NCBI RefSeq assembly: GCF_033100395.1
Contig: NZ_JAWLVJ010000008.1
Coordinates: 1-64,000, forward strand
Source of the DNA: Terasakiella sp033100395
Lineage (GTDB): Bacteria; Pseudomonadota; Alphaproteobacteria; Rhodospirillales; Terasakiellaceae
Reading direction: 5' to 3'
Length of the DNA: 64,000 nt
Shown: piece by piece, positions 1 to 6,675 of the stretch
Numbering within the stretch: position 1 is the stretch's first letter
Layout: each line of letters opens with the position of its first letter
Position numbers and translations under genes: made by a program
The notes under the pieces: model-generated
What the model saw: the letters and a program-made list of their open reading frames with translations, nothing else
What the model was told of the DNA's origin: nothing
Databases searched by the model: none

Positions 1-121
1 ATATGACAAAACGATGTTAAGCTTTCTCGGCTTCGTTCAGGTCACATCAATTCGGGTTTGGGTAAAGCACTTTGTCAACAGAACCTAGGGTATACTGACG
101 TAACGACAGGAGTTCTTCTTT

Positions 122-682
122 ATGCTGGCTTCGAACGTACATTATCCTGCTCTTGTGCTTAATGCGGACTATCGCCCGTTGAGCTACTACCCCCTTTCGC
201 TCTGGTCTTGGCAGGATGCGATCCGCAATGTCTTTACCGGACGGGTGCAGGTGGTCTCTGAATATGATCAACATGTTCATTCCCCCAGCATCGACATGAA
301 GCTGCCCAGTGTGATTGCGCTGAAAGAATATGCCAAGCCAGTCCCGCGTGTGGCCTTTACTCGATTTAACCTGTTTTTGCGCGATATGTTTTCCTGTCAG
401 TATTGCGGCATTCAATTGCCCGCACAGGACCTGACCTTTGACCATGTGGTGCCGAGATGCCGAGGGGGACGGACCAACTGGGAAAATATCGTGACGGCCT
501 GCAGGTCGTGCAATACCCAAAAAGGGCATTTGAGTGTGCGTGAAGCAAGGATGCAGCTTGCAACCCCGCCTTATCGTCCGAGCGCTTTTGAATTACAGGA
601 ACACGGACGCTTCTTCCCGCCAAATCATCTCCATGAGAGCTGGCGGGATTTTCTTTATTGGGATACGGAACTCGAAGAGTAG
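122..682 (+). CDS. HNH endonuclease family protein
   Basis: A 186-residue protein with a zinc-stabilised HNH nuclease fold in its middle. Visible are the paired cysteines C92 and C95, the catalytic Asp-His pair D107-H108, an asparagine-containing segment around N119-N122, and the second zinc pair C127 and C130 followed by Asn. This is the standard C-x2-C/DH/N/C-x2-C layout. Proteins of this size and family occur singly in many alphaproteobacterial chromosomes; their cellular target is generally unknown. The start is supported by a GGAG motif 8-9 bases upstream. The gene is monocistronic here, and a TATACT element at 91-96 may be its -10 box. The family call is secure, the biological role is not. 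Confidence 0.85.
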   Translation: MLASNVHYPALVLNADYRPLSYYPLSLWSWQDAIRNVFTGRVQVVSEYDQHVHSPSIDMKLPSVIALKEYAKPVPRVAFTRFNLFLRDMFSCQYCGIQLPAQDLTFDHVVPRCRGGRTNWENIVTACRSCNTQKGHLSVREARMQLATPPYRPSAFELQEHGRFFPPNHLHESWRDFLYWDTELEE

Positions 683-768
683 ATTTGTTTGAAGTGAAGC
701 ATCTTTTAATTGTGTTTTAATGAAAATCATGCAAACTAGTTTGAGTTAACTTATCCAGGGGGAGATAT

Positions 769-1293
769 ATGGGACCGAAACCACTAGACTGTTCTGTTTT
801 GAATGAAGGTCTATTGAGAGAAGTGCGCGAACAATGGATTGCAGAAGTCGAAAAAATTCGTGGGGATACAGAAGATTTTAGAGCAATTTATTTAGAGCAT
901 GCTGAGATTCTCATCAAAAACCCTGAAGGGAATTCGCAAATATTCGGTCTTTTCGACGAAAATAAGGTGTGCAAGGCAATTTTTCATGCTCATGCAAAAC
1001 CGATAAAAGGGCACCCGGGTGTGACTATGAGGGTGCCATGGATTCAGCAATCACCAAACTTCGATCTTGGTCAATGGAATCATACAGAACTTGCTGATTT
1101 TTCAGCAGGATTAATGGTTAGTGCTATTGAGTTGTCGCTTAATGAATTGAAGGCAGATCGTATCAAAATGCATTTAAGTAATGTCGTAGACCGTGAGTTT
1201 GTAAGTGCTTGGGCCTTTGTTTACAATGGCAAGCAAAAGGATTTTACGGTTGAAATTGTAGGCGGTTGGTTGCATATAGAGTATGTGAACTAA
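769..1293 (+). CDS. hypothetical protein, 174 aa
   Basis: I do not recognise this protein. It is soluble-looking, with an acidic, charged N-terminal third, no signal peptide and no membrane segment. It is preceded by a strong purine-rich ribosome site (AGGGGGAGA) directly before the ATG. The stop codon overlaps the ribosome site of a 53-codon gene, so the two form a small operon closed by an intrinsic terminator. Its codons are visibly richer in A and T than those of rpsD or rpoN, which suggests an accessory gene acquired horizontally. That origin is inference. Confidence 0.6.
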   Translation: MGPKPLDCSVLNEGLLREVREQWIAEVEKIRGDTEDFRAIYLEHAEILIKNPEGNSQIFGLFDENKVCKAIFHAHAKPIKGHPGVTMRVPWIQQSPNFDLGQWNHTELADFSAGLMVSAIELSLNELKADRIKMHLSNVVDREFVSAWAFVYNGKQKDFTVEIVGGWLHIEYVN

Positions 1294-1303
1294 GGAGATT
1301 ACC

Positions 1304-1465
1304 ATGTTTAACAAGCAAGAACAGTATGACGCATTCTATGAAGCAGCCCTTTTTGCTTTGGGCCGTTTGGGGGATGAGAAAGTGCAAGAACTTTCATGGT
1401 TCTTTGGGACTTGGGAACAGGTTAATGTGGAAGAAGTGCAGGACGAAACTTTAGAAGCAGCTTAG
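1304..1465 (+). CDS. small acidic hypothetical protein, 53 aa
   Basis: A 53-codon ORF with ATG at 1304, eleven bases after the upstream stop codon. Its Shine-Dalgarno AAGGAGA overlaps that stop (TAAGGAGA), strong evidence for translational coupling. The product is acidic, with aromatic residues in the middle (a WFFGTWE stretch) and an EVQDE-rich tail. No family is recognised. A hairpin terminator follows within 25 bases, so this is the last gene of a two-gene operon. Confidence 0.6.
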   Translation: MFNKQEQYDAFYEAALFALGRLGDEKVQELSWFFGTWEQVNVEEVQDETLEAA

Positions 1466-1488
1466 TTTTTTAGCTAAAATTATTTCAG

Positions 1489-1518
1489 CAGCCACTGTTT
1501 TTTTCAGTGGCTGTTTTT
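1489..1518 (+). terminator. intrinsic terminator after the 769-1465 operon
   Basis: CAGCCACTG at 1489-1497 pairs perfectly with CAGTGGCTG at 1505-1513 around a T-rich loop, followed by a T run. Confidence 0.85.
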
Positions 1519-1528
1519 ATTTGTCAGA

Positions 1529-1560
1529 AGGCCTCTCCTTATCAGGAGGGGCCTTTTTTA
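1529..1560 (+). terminator. second hairpin with T run
   Basis: AGGCCTCTCCT and AGGAGGGGCCT form an inverted repeat with one weak position around a four-base loop, followed by a T run. It lies just before the next gene, so it may act as a tandem terminator or as a leader attenuator for the 1579 gene. Confidence 0.6.
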
Positions 1561-1578
1561 TTGTGAGGAGCATATTTT

Positions 1579-2052
1579 ATGTGGGTACAGATTATTATTA
1601 TGGTGGTTCAGATGGCTATGGCGATGAAGCAGGCGTCTGATCAGAAAAAAGCCGCTGCCAAGGCTGCCCAGCAAAAGGCGGATGCGGTGGCGAAAGAACA
1701 ATGGGCGACCTATGAAAAACAGGAAAAGCAGCGTAAGGATCAACTGAAAAAGGCGCTGGCAAAACGTCGCGCCAGATTTGGAGCCTCGGGTCTTTCAGCC
1801 GCTGATGGCTCAGCTGGCGCGATCATTCAGGGGCTGCGCACGGATGAAGCTGAGGCAAGCCATGAAGATTTTACGCAGCGCAAAGAACATGTGGATAGTG
1901 CGTTGTCCAGTATTCAGTCAAACCTGCTGGAACAATCCAAAGCGACTAATCGGACTCTATACAAGCAGCTGGGTCAGTCGGCCGGCTCGTTTGGTAATTC
2001 CATGATGGGTGGCGGATCTGGAGGCGGCAGTCTGATGCAGCCGATGAATTAA
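1579..2052 (+). CDS. phage-like small structural protein (putative)
   Basis: 157 residues: a short hydrophobic N-terminus (residues 1-16), a long Lys/Ala/Gln-rich coiled-coil region (about 18-65), then an RRARFGASG...DGSAGAIIQGL segment, a second helical region and a Gly/Met-rich tail. The arrangement of a charged helix followed by a Gly-Ser turn of the type ASG-x-x-x-x-GS-x-x-x-x-x resembles small virion-internal proteins of podovirus- and GTA-like elements. No other phage gene is present nearby, so this looks like a domesticated remnant or an orphan. The resemblance is from memory of the pattern, not a search. The ribosome site GTGAGGAG lies about 10 bases upstream. Confidence 0.45.
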   Translation: MWVQIIIMVVQMAMAMKQASDQKKAAAKAAQQKADAVAKEQWATYEKQEKQRKDQLKKALAKRRARFGASGLSAADGSAGAIIQGLRTDEAEASHEDFTQRKEHVDSALSSIQSNLLEQSKATNRTLYKQLGQSAGSFGNSMMGGGSGGGSLMQPMN

Positions 2053-2079
2053 GGGTGTTTTCCTTTCTGTAGATTCCCT

Positions 2080-2107
2080 TTGACAAAGGCGCGGAAGTTC
2101 ATATAAT
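2080..2107 (+). promoter_or_regulatory. sigma-70 promoter of rpsD
   Basis: A perfect TTGACA at 2080-2085 and a perfect TATAAT at 2102-2107 are separated by 16 bases. The -10 box lies inside an 8-bp inverted repeat (GGCGCGGA at 2088-2095 and TCCGCGCC at 2107-2114). Confidence 0.85.
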
Positions 2108-2123
2108 CCGCGCCTTACATATT

Positions 2124-2172
2124 CCCGAGAACGTTGATTCGTAAGGATCACGCCACAGAGTGGCCTATCGGG
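2124..2172 (+). promoter_or_regulatory. structured 5' leader of rpsD (candidate autoregulatory site)
   Basis: CCCGA at 2124-2128 can pair with TCGGG at 2168-2172, enclosing a perfect hairpin GCCAC-AGA-GTGGC at 2152-2164. The element ends 36 bases before the rpsD start. S4 represses its own mRNA in several bacteria, so a feedback role is plausible but not shown. Confidence 0.45.
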
Positions 2173-2208
2173 ACAAGAAAAAATGGTTTTAAAATAAGGA
2201 TTTAACCA

Positions 2209-2823
2209 ATGTCAAAGCGTATTGCTGCTAAATACAAAATTGACCGTCGCCTGGGTGTAAACCTGTGGGGACGTGCAAAATCACCGATCAACCGTCGCGA
2301 TTCTCGCCCGGGTCAGCACGGCCAACGTCGTCGTAAAGTATCAGATTACGGCATGCAGCTCATGGGTAAGCAGAAGCTGAAAGGCTACTATGCTAACATG
2401 ACTGAGAAACAATTCCGTCGTTACTACAAAGAAGCTGTTCGTCGCGTTGGCGATACAGGCGAAAACCTGATCGGTCTCTTGGAAACACGCCTCGATGCGA
2501 TCGTTTACCGTATGAAATTCGTCCCAACAATGTTCGCTGCACGTCAGTTCATCAGCCACGGTCACGTGCTGGTAAATGGCAAGCGCGTTAACATCTCTTC
2601 TTACCTGGTTAAAGAAGGTGACACTGTTGAAGTTCGCGCCAAGTCTCGCGAAATCCCGATGGTTCTGGAAGCTGTTGCCTCTGGTGAGCGCGACGTTCCT
2701 GAATACATTGAAGTTGACCACAAGAAAATGGTTGGCAAGTTCATCCGCGTACCTAAGCTGGAAGACGTTCCATACCCAGTTCAAATGGAACCAAACCTGG
2801 TTATCGAATATTACTCTCGTTAA
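2209..2823 (+). CDS. rpsD: 30S ribosomal protein S4
   Basis: S4 is a primary 16S rRNA-binding protein that nucleates assembly of the small-subunit body and helps set decoding accuracy. The 204-residue length is normal for the family. The N-terminus (KYKIDRRLGVNLWG) is the alphaproteobacterial form without the four zinc cysteines. The S4 RNA-binding domain covers about residues 93-160, with RLDAIVYR and the GHVLVNGKRVNI core. The C-terminus ends in VIEYYSR as usual. Ribosome site AAGGA lies 8 bases before ATG. The gene is transcribed alone, as is common in alphaproteobacteria, with its own strong promoter, a structured leader and two downstream terminators. Codon use is that of a highly expressed gene. 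Confidence 0.98.
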   Translation: MSKRIAAKYKIDRRLGVNLWGRAKSPINRRDSRPGQHGQRRRKVSDYGMQLMGKQKLKGYYANMTEKQFRRYYKEAVRRVGDTGENLIGLLETRLDAIVYRMKFVPTMFAARQFISHGHVLVNGKRVNISSYLVKEGDTVEVRAKSREIPMVLEAVASGERDVPEYIEVDHKKMVGKFIRVPKLEDVPYPVQMEPNLVIEYYSR

Positions 2824-2876
2824 TCCGGGGGAGCCAACTGTCCGCGATATGCTGGATAGGAAGCGACAAATAAGAG

Positions 2877-2909
2877 AAGCTGCTGCACAATTGTGTGGCA
2901 GCTTTTTTT
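2877..2909 (+). terminator. rpsD terminator
   Basis: AAGCTGC...GCAGCTT with an inner GCACA/TGTGT stem and a seven-base T run. Nearly the same hairpin sequence recurs at 4679-4711. Confidence 0.85.
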
Positions 2910-2954
2910 GTTAACTGGATGGGTGATTGAAATACCTGCCATCCTCTTTAATCC

Positions 2955-2991
2955 AAACCGTGCTCCGTTCTTTCGGATGCACGGTTTTTTT
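2955..2991 (+). terminator. second terminator downstream of rpsD
   Basis: AAACCGTGC at 2955-2963 pairs with GCACGGTTT at 2979-2987, extended by TCCG/CGGA with one bulge, and is followed by T residues. It insulates the AT-rich gene at 3015 from rpsD read-through. Confidence 0.8.
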
Positions 2992-3014
2992 ATGTCAAAA
3001 GAAAGGGATATCTT

Positions 3015-3359
3015 ATGGTTTCCAAAAATAAATTTGGATTGAGTTCAACAATTAGTGCTTCACACAACACAAACCCTGATGATGTGAAATTGTTGAAAAA
3101 ATTGTTGTCTGAGAACGGCCATTATCAAGTTCCAATACATGGCATTTCACCTTATCCAGATACACCGATGATTAATGGTATCAAGTCATTTCAAAGTGAA
3201 AATAACCTAACGGTAGACGGAATTGTCAAACCGGATGGCCCGACAATTGGTGCTTTGATGGCACGCTCACCAAGACTCAAATGTCCTTGCGGTGCATTTC
3301 ATGGAGGTTCAAGTGGAACTATATATTGCCCAGATTGTTATAAGAAACTATTAAGTTAA
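3015..3359 (+). CDS. peptidoglycan-binding-like domain protein with zinc-ribbon tail
   Basis: 114 residues with no signal peptide. Residues about 20-80 (NPDDVKLLKKLL ... IKSFQSENNL-TVDGIVKPDGPT) have the shape of a PGB_1-like three-helix repeat, in which an internal FQ motif is followed by VDG. The C-terminal part carries two Cys pairs, CPCGAFHGG and YCPDCY (with CxC and CxxC spacing), which look like a small zinc ribbon. The combination is unusual, and the role is unknown. The gene is AT-rich compared with neighbouring housekeeping genes and sits next to an ATPase gene, so it may belong to an accessory islet. Ribosome site AAAGGGA lies 7-8 bases upstream of ATG. Confidence 0.6.
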   Translation: MVSKNKFGLSSTISASHNTNPDDVKLLKKLLSENGHYQVPIHGISPYPDTPMINGIKSFQSENNLTVDGIVKPDGPTIGALMARSPRLKCPCGAFHGGSSGTIYCPDCYKKLLS

Positions 3360-3422
3360 TGGCAGAATTGATAACAATGGGGTGATTTCGAATGCTAGCC
3401 CTTCTCGTGCGGGAAAATTGAT

Positions 3423-4160
3423 ATGTTAAAGGCCCCATTCCTCAAGAAAATATCGCTTGTTTCTGAAAAGATCGATAAGGGCAGCTTTCCTTTTAACGTA
3501 ATGCCTTATTTGAATGACGAATTTGAGCTTCATTTTGATCGGACAATTACTTTCTTTGTTGGTGAAAATGGGTCTGGCAAATCAACGATGCTAGAAGCAA
3601 TTGCAAAGATGTGTGGCTATCATGAAAGTGGTGGCAGTTTGGATCACGTTCACTATGAATCATCGGATCATACAGAATCTGCATTGGCAAAGGCGATGAA
3701 GTCGACTTGGTTGCCAAAGGTGCGCCAAGGTTTCTTTTTTCGTTCAGAGAGTTTCTTTAACCTGGCTAACTATATCGACACCTATGGTGATTTGGATAAG
3801 TACTATGGTGGGCAGGAAATGCATAAACAAAGCCACGGGGAAGCATTTCTATCTTTGTTCAGTAATCGCTTAGGGGCGCAGTTCAAATCGACTTACTTGC
3901 TGGATGAACCGGAGGCAGCGCTTTCACCGCAACGGCAATTGACGTTTTTGTCCCTGTTAAGTGAATGGGAGAAGTCAGGCAATGCCCAGTTGATTATAGC
4001 AACCCATTCACCGATTTTGTTGGCTTATCCCAATGCCCGAATAATTGAGTTTACGGCGGATGGTTTACGAGATGTGGCTTATGAAGAAACGGAACATTTC
4101 AAAATCACCAAAACCTTTTTAAATAACCCTAGACGGTATTTAAGAGAACTGATGGATTAA
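3423..4160 (+). CDS. AAA/ABC-type ATPase, COG3910-like
   Basis: 245 residues with a complete nucleotide-binding core: Walker A GENGSGKST at about residues 47-55, an LSGGQ-like SHGEAF segment near 138-143, Walker B TYLLDEPEAALSP near 158-170, and the H-loop of ATHSP near 198-202. It has no membrane part and no partner permease. Proteins of this compact type are annotated as predicted ATPases (COG3910-like); some relatives occur in defence or DNA-repair contexts, but nothing here shows a specific role. Only a weak ribosome site precedes the ATG. It follows the PGB-like gene by 63 bases and may share its transcript. Confidence 0.75.
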   Translation: MLKAPFLKKISLVSEKIDKGSFPFNVMPYLNDEFELHFDRTITFFVGENGSGKSTMLEAIAKMCGYHESGGSLDHVHYESSDHTESALAKAMKSTWLPKVRQGFFFRSESFFNLANYIDTYGDLDKYYGGQEMHKQSHGEAFLSLFSNRLGAQFKSTYLLDEPEAALSPQRQLTFLSLLSEWEKSGNAQLIIATHSPILLAYPNARIIEFTADGLRDVAYEETEHFKITKTFLNNPRRYLRELMD

Positions 4161-4260
4161 TCATGGCTCATTGAGCTATGCAAATTTCGCAATGCTGCGG
4201 CGCAGTAATTACGTTTTTCTTCTGAAAATATCTCTCTATTATCCGGGTTAACGAAATTGA

Positions 4261-4318
4261 GTGGTCCAAAACCACATCCCCCCAGGTGAATAGGAGCATT
4301 GCAGGGCAAGCTGCAATG
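4261..4318 (+). promoter_or_regulatory. two-hairpin leader before the 4327 gene
   Basis: GTGGT-CCAAA-ACCAC at 4261-4275 and CATTGCAG-GGCAAG-CTGCAATG at 4297-4318 are both perfect hairpins. The second ends 8 bases before the ATG, where it would cover or abut the ribosome site. A translational control function is an inference. Confidence 0.4.
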
Positions 4319-4326
4319 AAAAGAAA

Positions 4327-4542
4327 ATGCAAGATACTGTTAAGCCGCTGTCCCACGAAGAAATGGCAGAACTGATCCGTCAGGTCGAAATCGAACGTGC
4401 GAAATATATTCGTAGAAGCTTTGTATTCCTGGGAAAAAGCCTAGTGAAACTGGCAAAAAAAGCTGTTTCTGTCTTTGCTGAGACTAGCGCGAAAAGCAAA
4501 GCTGTTGTCTTCACAGACGATCATTCAGCTGCGCGCGGCTAA
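4327..4542 (+). CDS. small basic protein, 71 aa, unknown function
   Basis: A short, positively charged protein. Residues 8-30 (SHEEMAELIRQVEIERAKYIRR) form an amphipathic helix of a kind seen in small alphaproteobacterial proteins such as the RSP_7527 or DUF1127 groups; the second half is Lys/Ala-rich. I cannot place it firmly. It has no membrane helix and no cysteine. A two-hairpin leader precedes it, and about 170 bases of structured sequence ending in a strong terminator follow it. Confidence 0.5.
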   Translation: MQDTVKPLSHEEMAELIRQVEIERAKYIRRSFVFLGKSLVKLAKKAVSVFAETSAKSKAVVFTDDHSAARG

Positions 4543-4548
4543 TCCGTT

Positions 4549-4711
4549 AAATCTATTTTCCTGAGGGTGCAAAGCCGTGACCAAAGCGAGATGTTTTTCT
4601 GTCTCCTGGATCGGTTGGTAATACCATGTGAATAATACATGGCTATCGTGCTCAGAAGATAGATTATGACAGTATGAAAAGCTGCTGCACCCATGTGCGG
4701 CAGCTTTTTTT
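4549..4711 (+). ncRNA. candidate structured RNA ending in an intrinsic terminator
   Basis: ATCTATTTTCCTGAG at 4551-4565 can pair with CTCAGAAGATAGAT at 4651-4664, closing an element of about 115 bases. Inside are a GAGA...TCTC hairpin (about 4588-4604) flanked by AGCCG/CGGTT pairing, and a perfect CCATGT...ACATGG hairpin (about 4624-4642). A strong terminator at 4679-4711 follows, and a Nudix gene starts at 4826. It may be a 3'-derived small RNA or a termination-controlled leader of the Nudix gene. The GTGCAAAGCC segment slightly resembles one arm of the GEMM c-di-GMP aptamer, but the other arm is not present. Confidence 0.35.
4679..4711 (+). terminator. intrinsic terminator
   Basis: AAGCTGC-TGCAC-CCAT-GTGC-GGCAGCTT stem followed by seven T residues. 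It is a near copy of the rpsD terminator at 2877. Confidence 0.85.
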
Positions 4712-4825
4712 ATGGCTGATTGGCGGAAATGGAAACGAGAAAACTTTGTATTTCCGGTTTTCGAAGGCGACATTCTTTCTCATACCAGTATATACTTATA
4801 TGCCGTATTGAGGGGGGAGGGGATC

Positions 4826-5275
4826 ATGAAATACCGCAAACAGTCTTCAGTCATTCCATATCGACGGCGTAAGGGCAAGATCGAGGTCTTGCTGATTACA
4901 TCCTTATCAATCGGGCGGCTGGTTCTGCCGAAAGGAACGGTTGAGCCGAATATGAAGGCACGCCATTCGGCTGAGAAAGAGGCTTATGAAGAAGCAGGTG
5001 TGCGCGGTATTCTCTCTAAAACGCTGATCGGTGAATATAACTATAAGAAAACACCGCAAAAAGGTGGGGATCATTGTCGGGTCAAAGTGTTTGCCCTGGA
5101 AGTGCGTGAAGAATTGGATAAATGGCCGGAGATGGACAAACGCACCAAGATCTGGATGTCCCCCGGCAAAGCGATCAAAAGCGTGAAGGAAAAGAAGCTG
5201 AAGAAGATTCTGATCAGCTTTTCTGAAACTTTACCGCGTTTGAAAAATAAAAAATCGAAGAAGGCAGGTTCGTAG
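4826..5275 (+). CDS. Nudix hydrolase
   Basis: A 149-residue Nudix protein. The Nudix box begins at LPKGTVEP (about residue 38) and ends KEAYEEAGV; the metal-binding E-x-x-E-E core is kept, while the classical Glu at position 7 is Met and the usual Arg is Lys, as in the diadenosine/diphosphoinositol-phosphatase-like branch. Substrate cannot be told. I place the start at ATG 4826 because a strong purine-rich site (AGGGGGGAGGGG) precedes it and the family normally starts with a short polar segment before the first strand. An in-frame ATG at 4712 would overlap the upstream terminator. It is convergent with grxD across a bidirectional terminator. The lysine-rich tail is unusual. Confidence 0.85.
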   Translation: MKYRKQSSVIPYRRRKGKIEVLLITSLSIGRLVLPKGTVEPNMKARHSAEKEAYEEAGVRGILSKTLIGEYNYKKTPQKGGDHCRVKVFALEVREELDKWPEMDKRTKIWMSPGKAIKSVKEKKLKKILISFSETLPRLKNKKSKKAGS

Positions 5276-5285
5276 TCATCATAAA

Positions 5286-5319
5286 AAAGCCTCCTGACAT
5301 CACATCAGGAGGCTTTCTT
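5286..5319. terminator. bidirectional terminator between Nudix gene and grxD
   Basis: AAAGCCTCCTGA at 5286-5297 and TCAGGAGGCTTT at 5305-5316 form a perfect 12-bp stem around a seven-base loop, with T runs on both strands. Confidence 0.9.
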
Positions 5320-5338
5320 GAAAGAGCAGCAGTAGCGC

Positions 5339-5671
5339 TTAAGCAGCTTCGATGCCGTTGTCCTTGAGCAGTTGTGCCAGCTCGCCATTATCGAACATTT
5401 CACGCACGATATCACAGCCACCGACGAATTCGCCTTTGACGTAGAGCTGTGGAATGGTTGGCCAGTTAGAGAACTGTTTGATGCCTTCGCGAATTTCCGG
5501 ATCAGTCAGAACGTCAACGCCTTTGAATTTAACGCCCAGGTGAGTCAGAACCTGTACCACCGCAGCAGAGAAGCCACACTGTGGAAACATCGGGGAGCCT
5601 TTCATGAAAAGCAGAACGGCATTTTCGTTGATGTCTTGTTCGATACGTTCGAAAACCGGATTGTCACTCAT
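5339..5671 (-). CDS. grxD: monothiol glutaredoxin Grx4
   Basis: Grx4 binds a [2Fe-2S] cluster with glutathione as a homodimer or as a heterodimer with BolA, and carries clusters to recipient proteins in the cytoplasm. The 110-residue sequence contains the signature CGFS (C32-G-F-S) within MFPQCGFS, the FKGVDVLTDPEIREGIK segment, the TIPQLYVKGEFVGGCDI block with the cis-Pro (WPTIPQLY), and the GGCD glutathione-binding motif, all typical. Length is normal. It is the third gene of a bolA-rarD-grxD arrangement, which supports the BolA partnership, though a transporter gene intervenes. Confidence 0.97.
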   Translation of the reverse strand: MSDNPVFERIEQDINENAVLLFMKGSPMFPQCGFSAAVVQVLTHLGVKFKGVDVLTDPEIREGIKQFSNWPTIPQLYVKGEFVGGCDIVREMFDNGELAQLLKDNGIEAA

Positions 5672-5743
5672 GACATAGTATTCCTTATAAAGTATTTGTC
5701 TTTAGCAGCTTGGTATGGGATATGGCTTACCTGAGCCCATTTG

Positions 5744-6670
5744 TCAAGAATTAGCCGCTTTGTTTCTGCGTGACTGGCGATAGCTGTTTTGGGAATAAAG
5801 CAACAGTGCGGTCCAGATACAGCCGAAGGTGACCAGGTCATGGACGCTGAAATCTTCGCCAAATACATAGACCGCCAGCAGGAACTGACAGGTCGGGTTG
5901 ATATATTGCAGCAGGCCGACGGTGGAATATCTGAGCTTGCGCGCCCCAAAGGCAAATAAGATTAAAGGGATTGCAGTGATGGGGCCAGCCAGCATCAATA
6001 GAATCTTCATGTCAATCTCAGCCGTCAGGAAGTAGAAGTCTCCTGATTGTGCCCAATAGATCATGAAGCCAAGGGCAATGGGGCTGATCAACAGGGTTTC
6101 CAAAAACAGACCAACAATGGAATCAGCCGCAGCTTTCTTGCGGATCATGCCATAGAAGCCAAAGGAAAAGGCCAGGGACAGGGCAATCCATGGCAGTTGG
6201 CCAAAGTTGATGATCTGATAAAGCACACCAGCTACCGCCAGCAGGATTGCGATGGTTTGTTCTTTGGTAAACCGTTCCCCAAAGAAGATACCGCCTAACA
6301 TGACTGCAACCAACGGCATAATGAAGTAGCCCATGCTGCCTTCAAGGGCCTGTCCGGAAACGACGGCATAGATATAGATGCCCCAGTTCACCGAGATCAG
6401 CAAGGCACTGAGCCCGTAAACGGATAAGCTTTTCAGATTTATCAGTAGGGGGATAACATCCGACCATTTTTTCAGGGCCGTGATGATGATCGCCAATAAT
6501 CCCACAGACCATAAAATCCTGTGAGACAGAATCTCAAGGGCTGAGACGTGATCCAGCGATTTGAAATAGAGGCCAAACAGACCCCAGGCAATATAAGCGG
6601 TGATGGCGGAAAGGGCCGCCATCCTGATTTCGCGCTGGGTATGGTTTTCAGCCGGTTGGGGGGGCGCCAA
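5744..6670 (-). CDS. rarD: RarD family EamA-type transporter
   Basis: An inner-membrane protein of about 308 residues with ten predicted membrane helices in the EamA (drug/metabolite transporter) fold. The N-terminal block AYIAWGLFGLYFKSLDHVSALEILSHRILWS is diagnostic for the RarD branch, whose transport substrate is uncertain. The reading frame opens with TTG at 6670, five bases after bolA; an ATG 16 codons further in (6622) is the alternative start but has poorer spacing to a ribosome site. It is likely co-transcribed with bolA and grxD. Confidence 0.9.
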   Translation of the reverse strand: MAPPQPAENHTQREIRMAALSAITAYIAWGLFGLYFKSLDHVSALEILSHRILWSVGLLAIIITALKKWSDVIPLLINLKSLSVYGLSALLISVNWGIYIYAVVSGQALEGSMGYFIMPLVAVMLGGIFFGERFTKEQTIAILLAVAGVLYQIINFGQLPWIALSLAFSFGFYGMIRKKAAADSIVGLFLETLLISPIALGFMIYWAQSGDFYFLTAEIDMKILLMLAGPITAIPLILFAFGARKLRYSTVGLLQYINPTCQFLLAVYVFGEDFSVHDLVTFGCIWTALLLYSQNSYRQSRRNKAANS

Positions 6671-6675
6671 ATGAC

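Noticed and set aside
1579..2052. Prophage remnant
   Set aside because: One phage-like protein is not enough. No integrase, capsid, tail or attachment repeats are found around it.
4561..4645. GEMM (c-di-GMP-I) riboswitch
   Set aside because: GTGCAAAGCC and the following arm look similar, but the second tetraloop arm and its receptor are missing from the 5' side. It is kept only as a generic structured RNA.
4712..4825. Upstream in-frame extension of the Nudix gene
   Set aside because: The ATG at 4712 falls directly behind the terminator T run. The internal ATG 4826 has a strong ribosome site and fits the normal length of the family.
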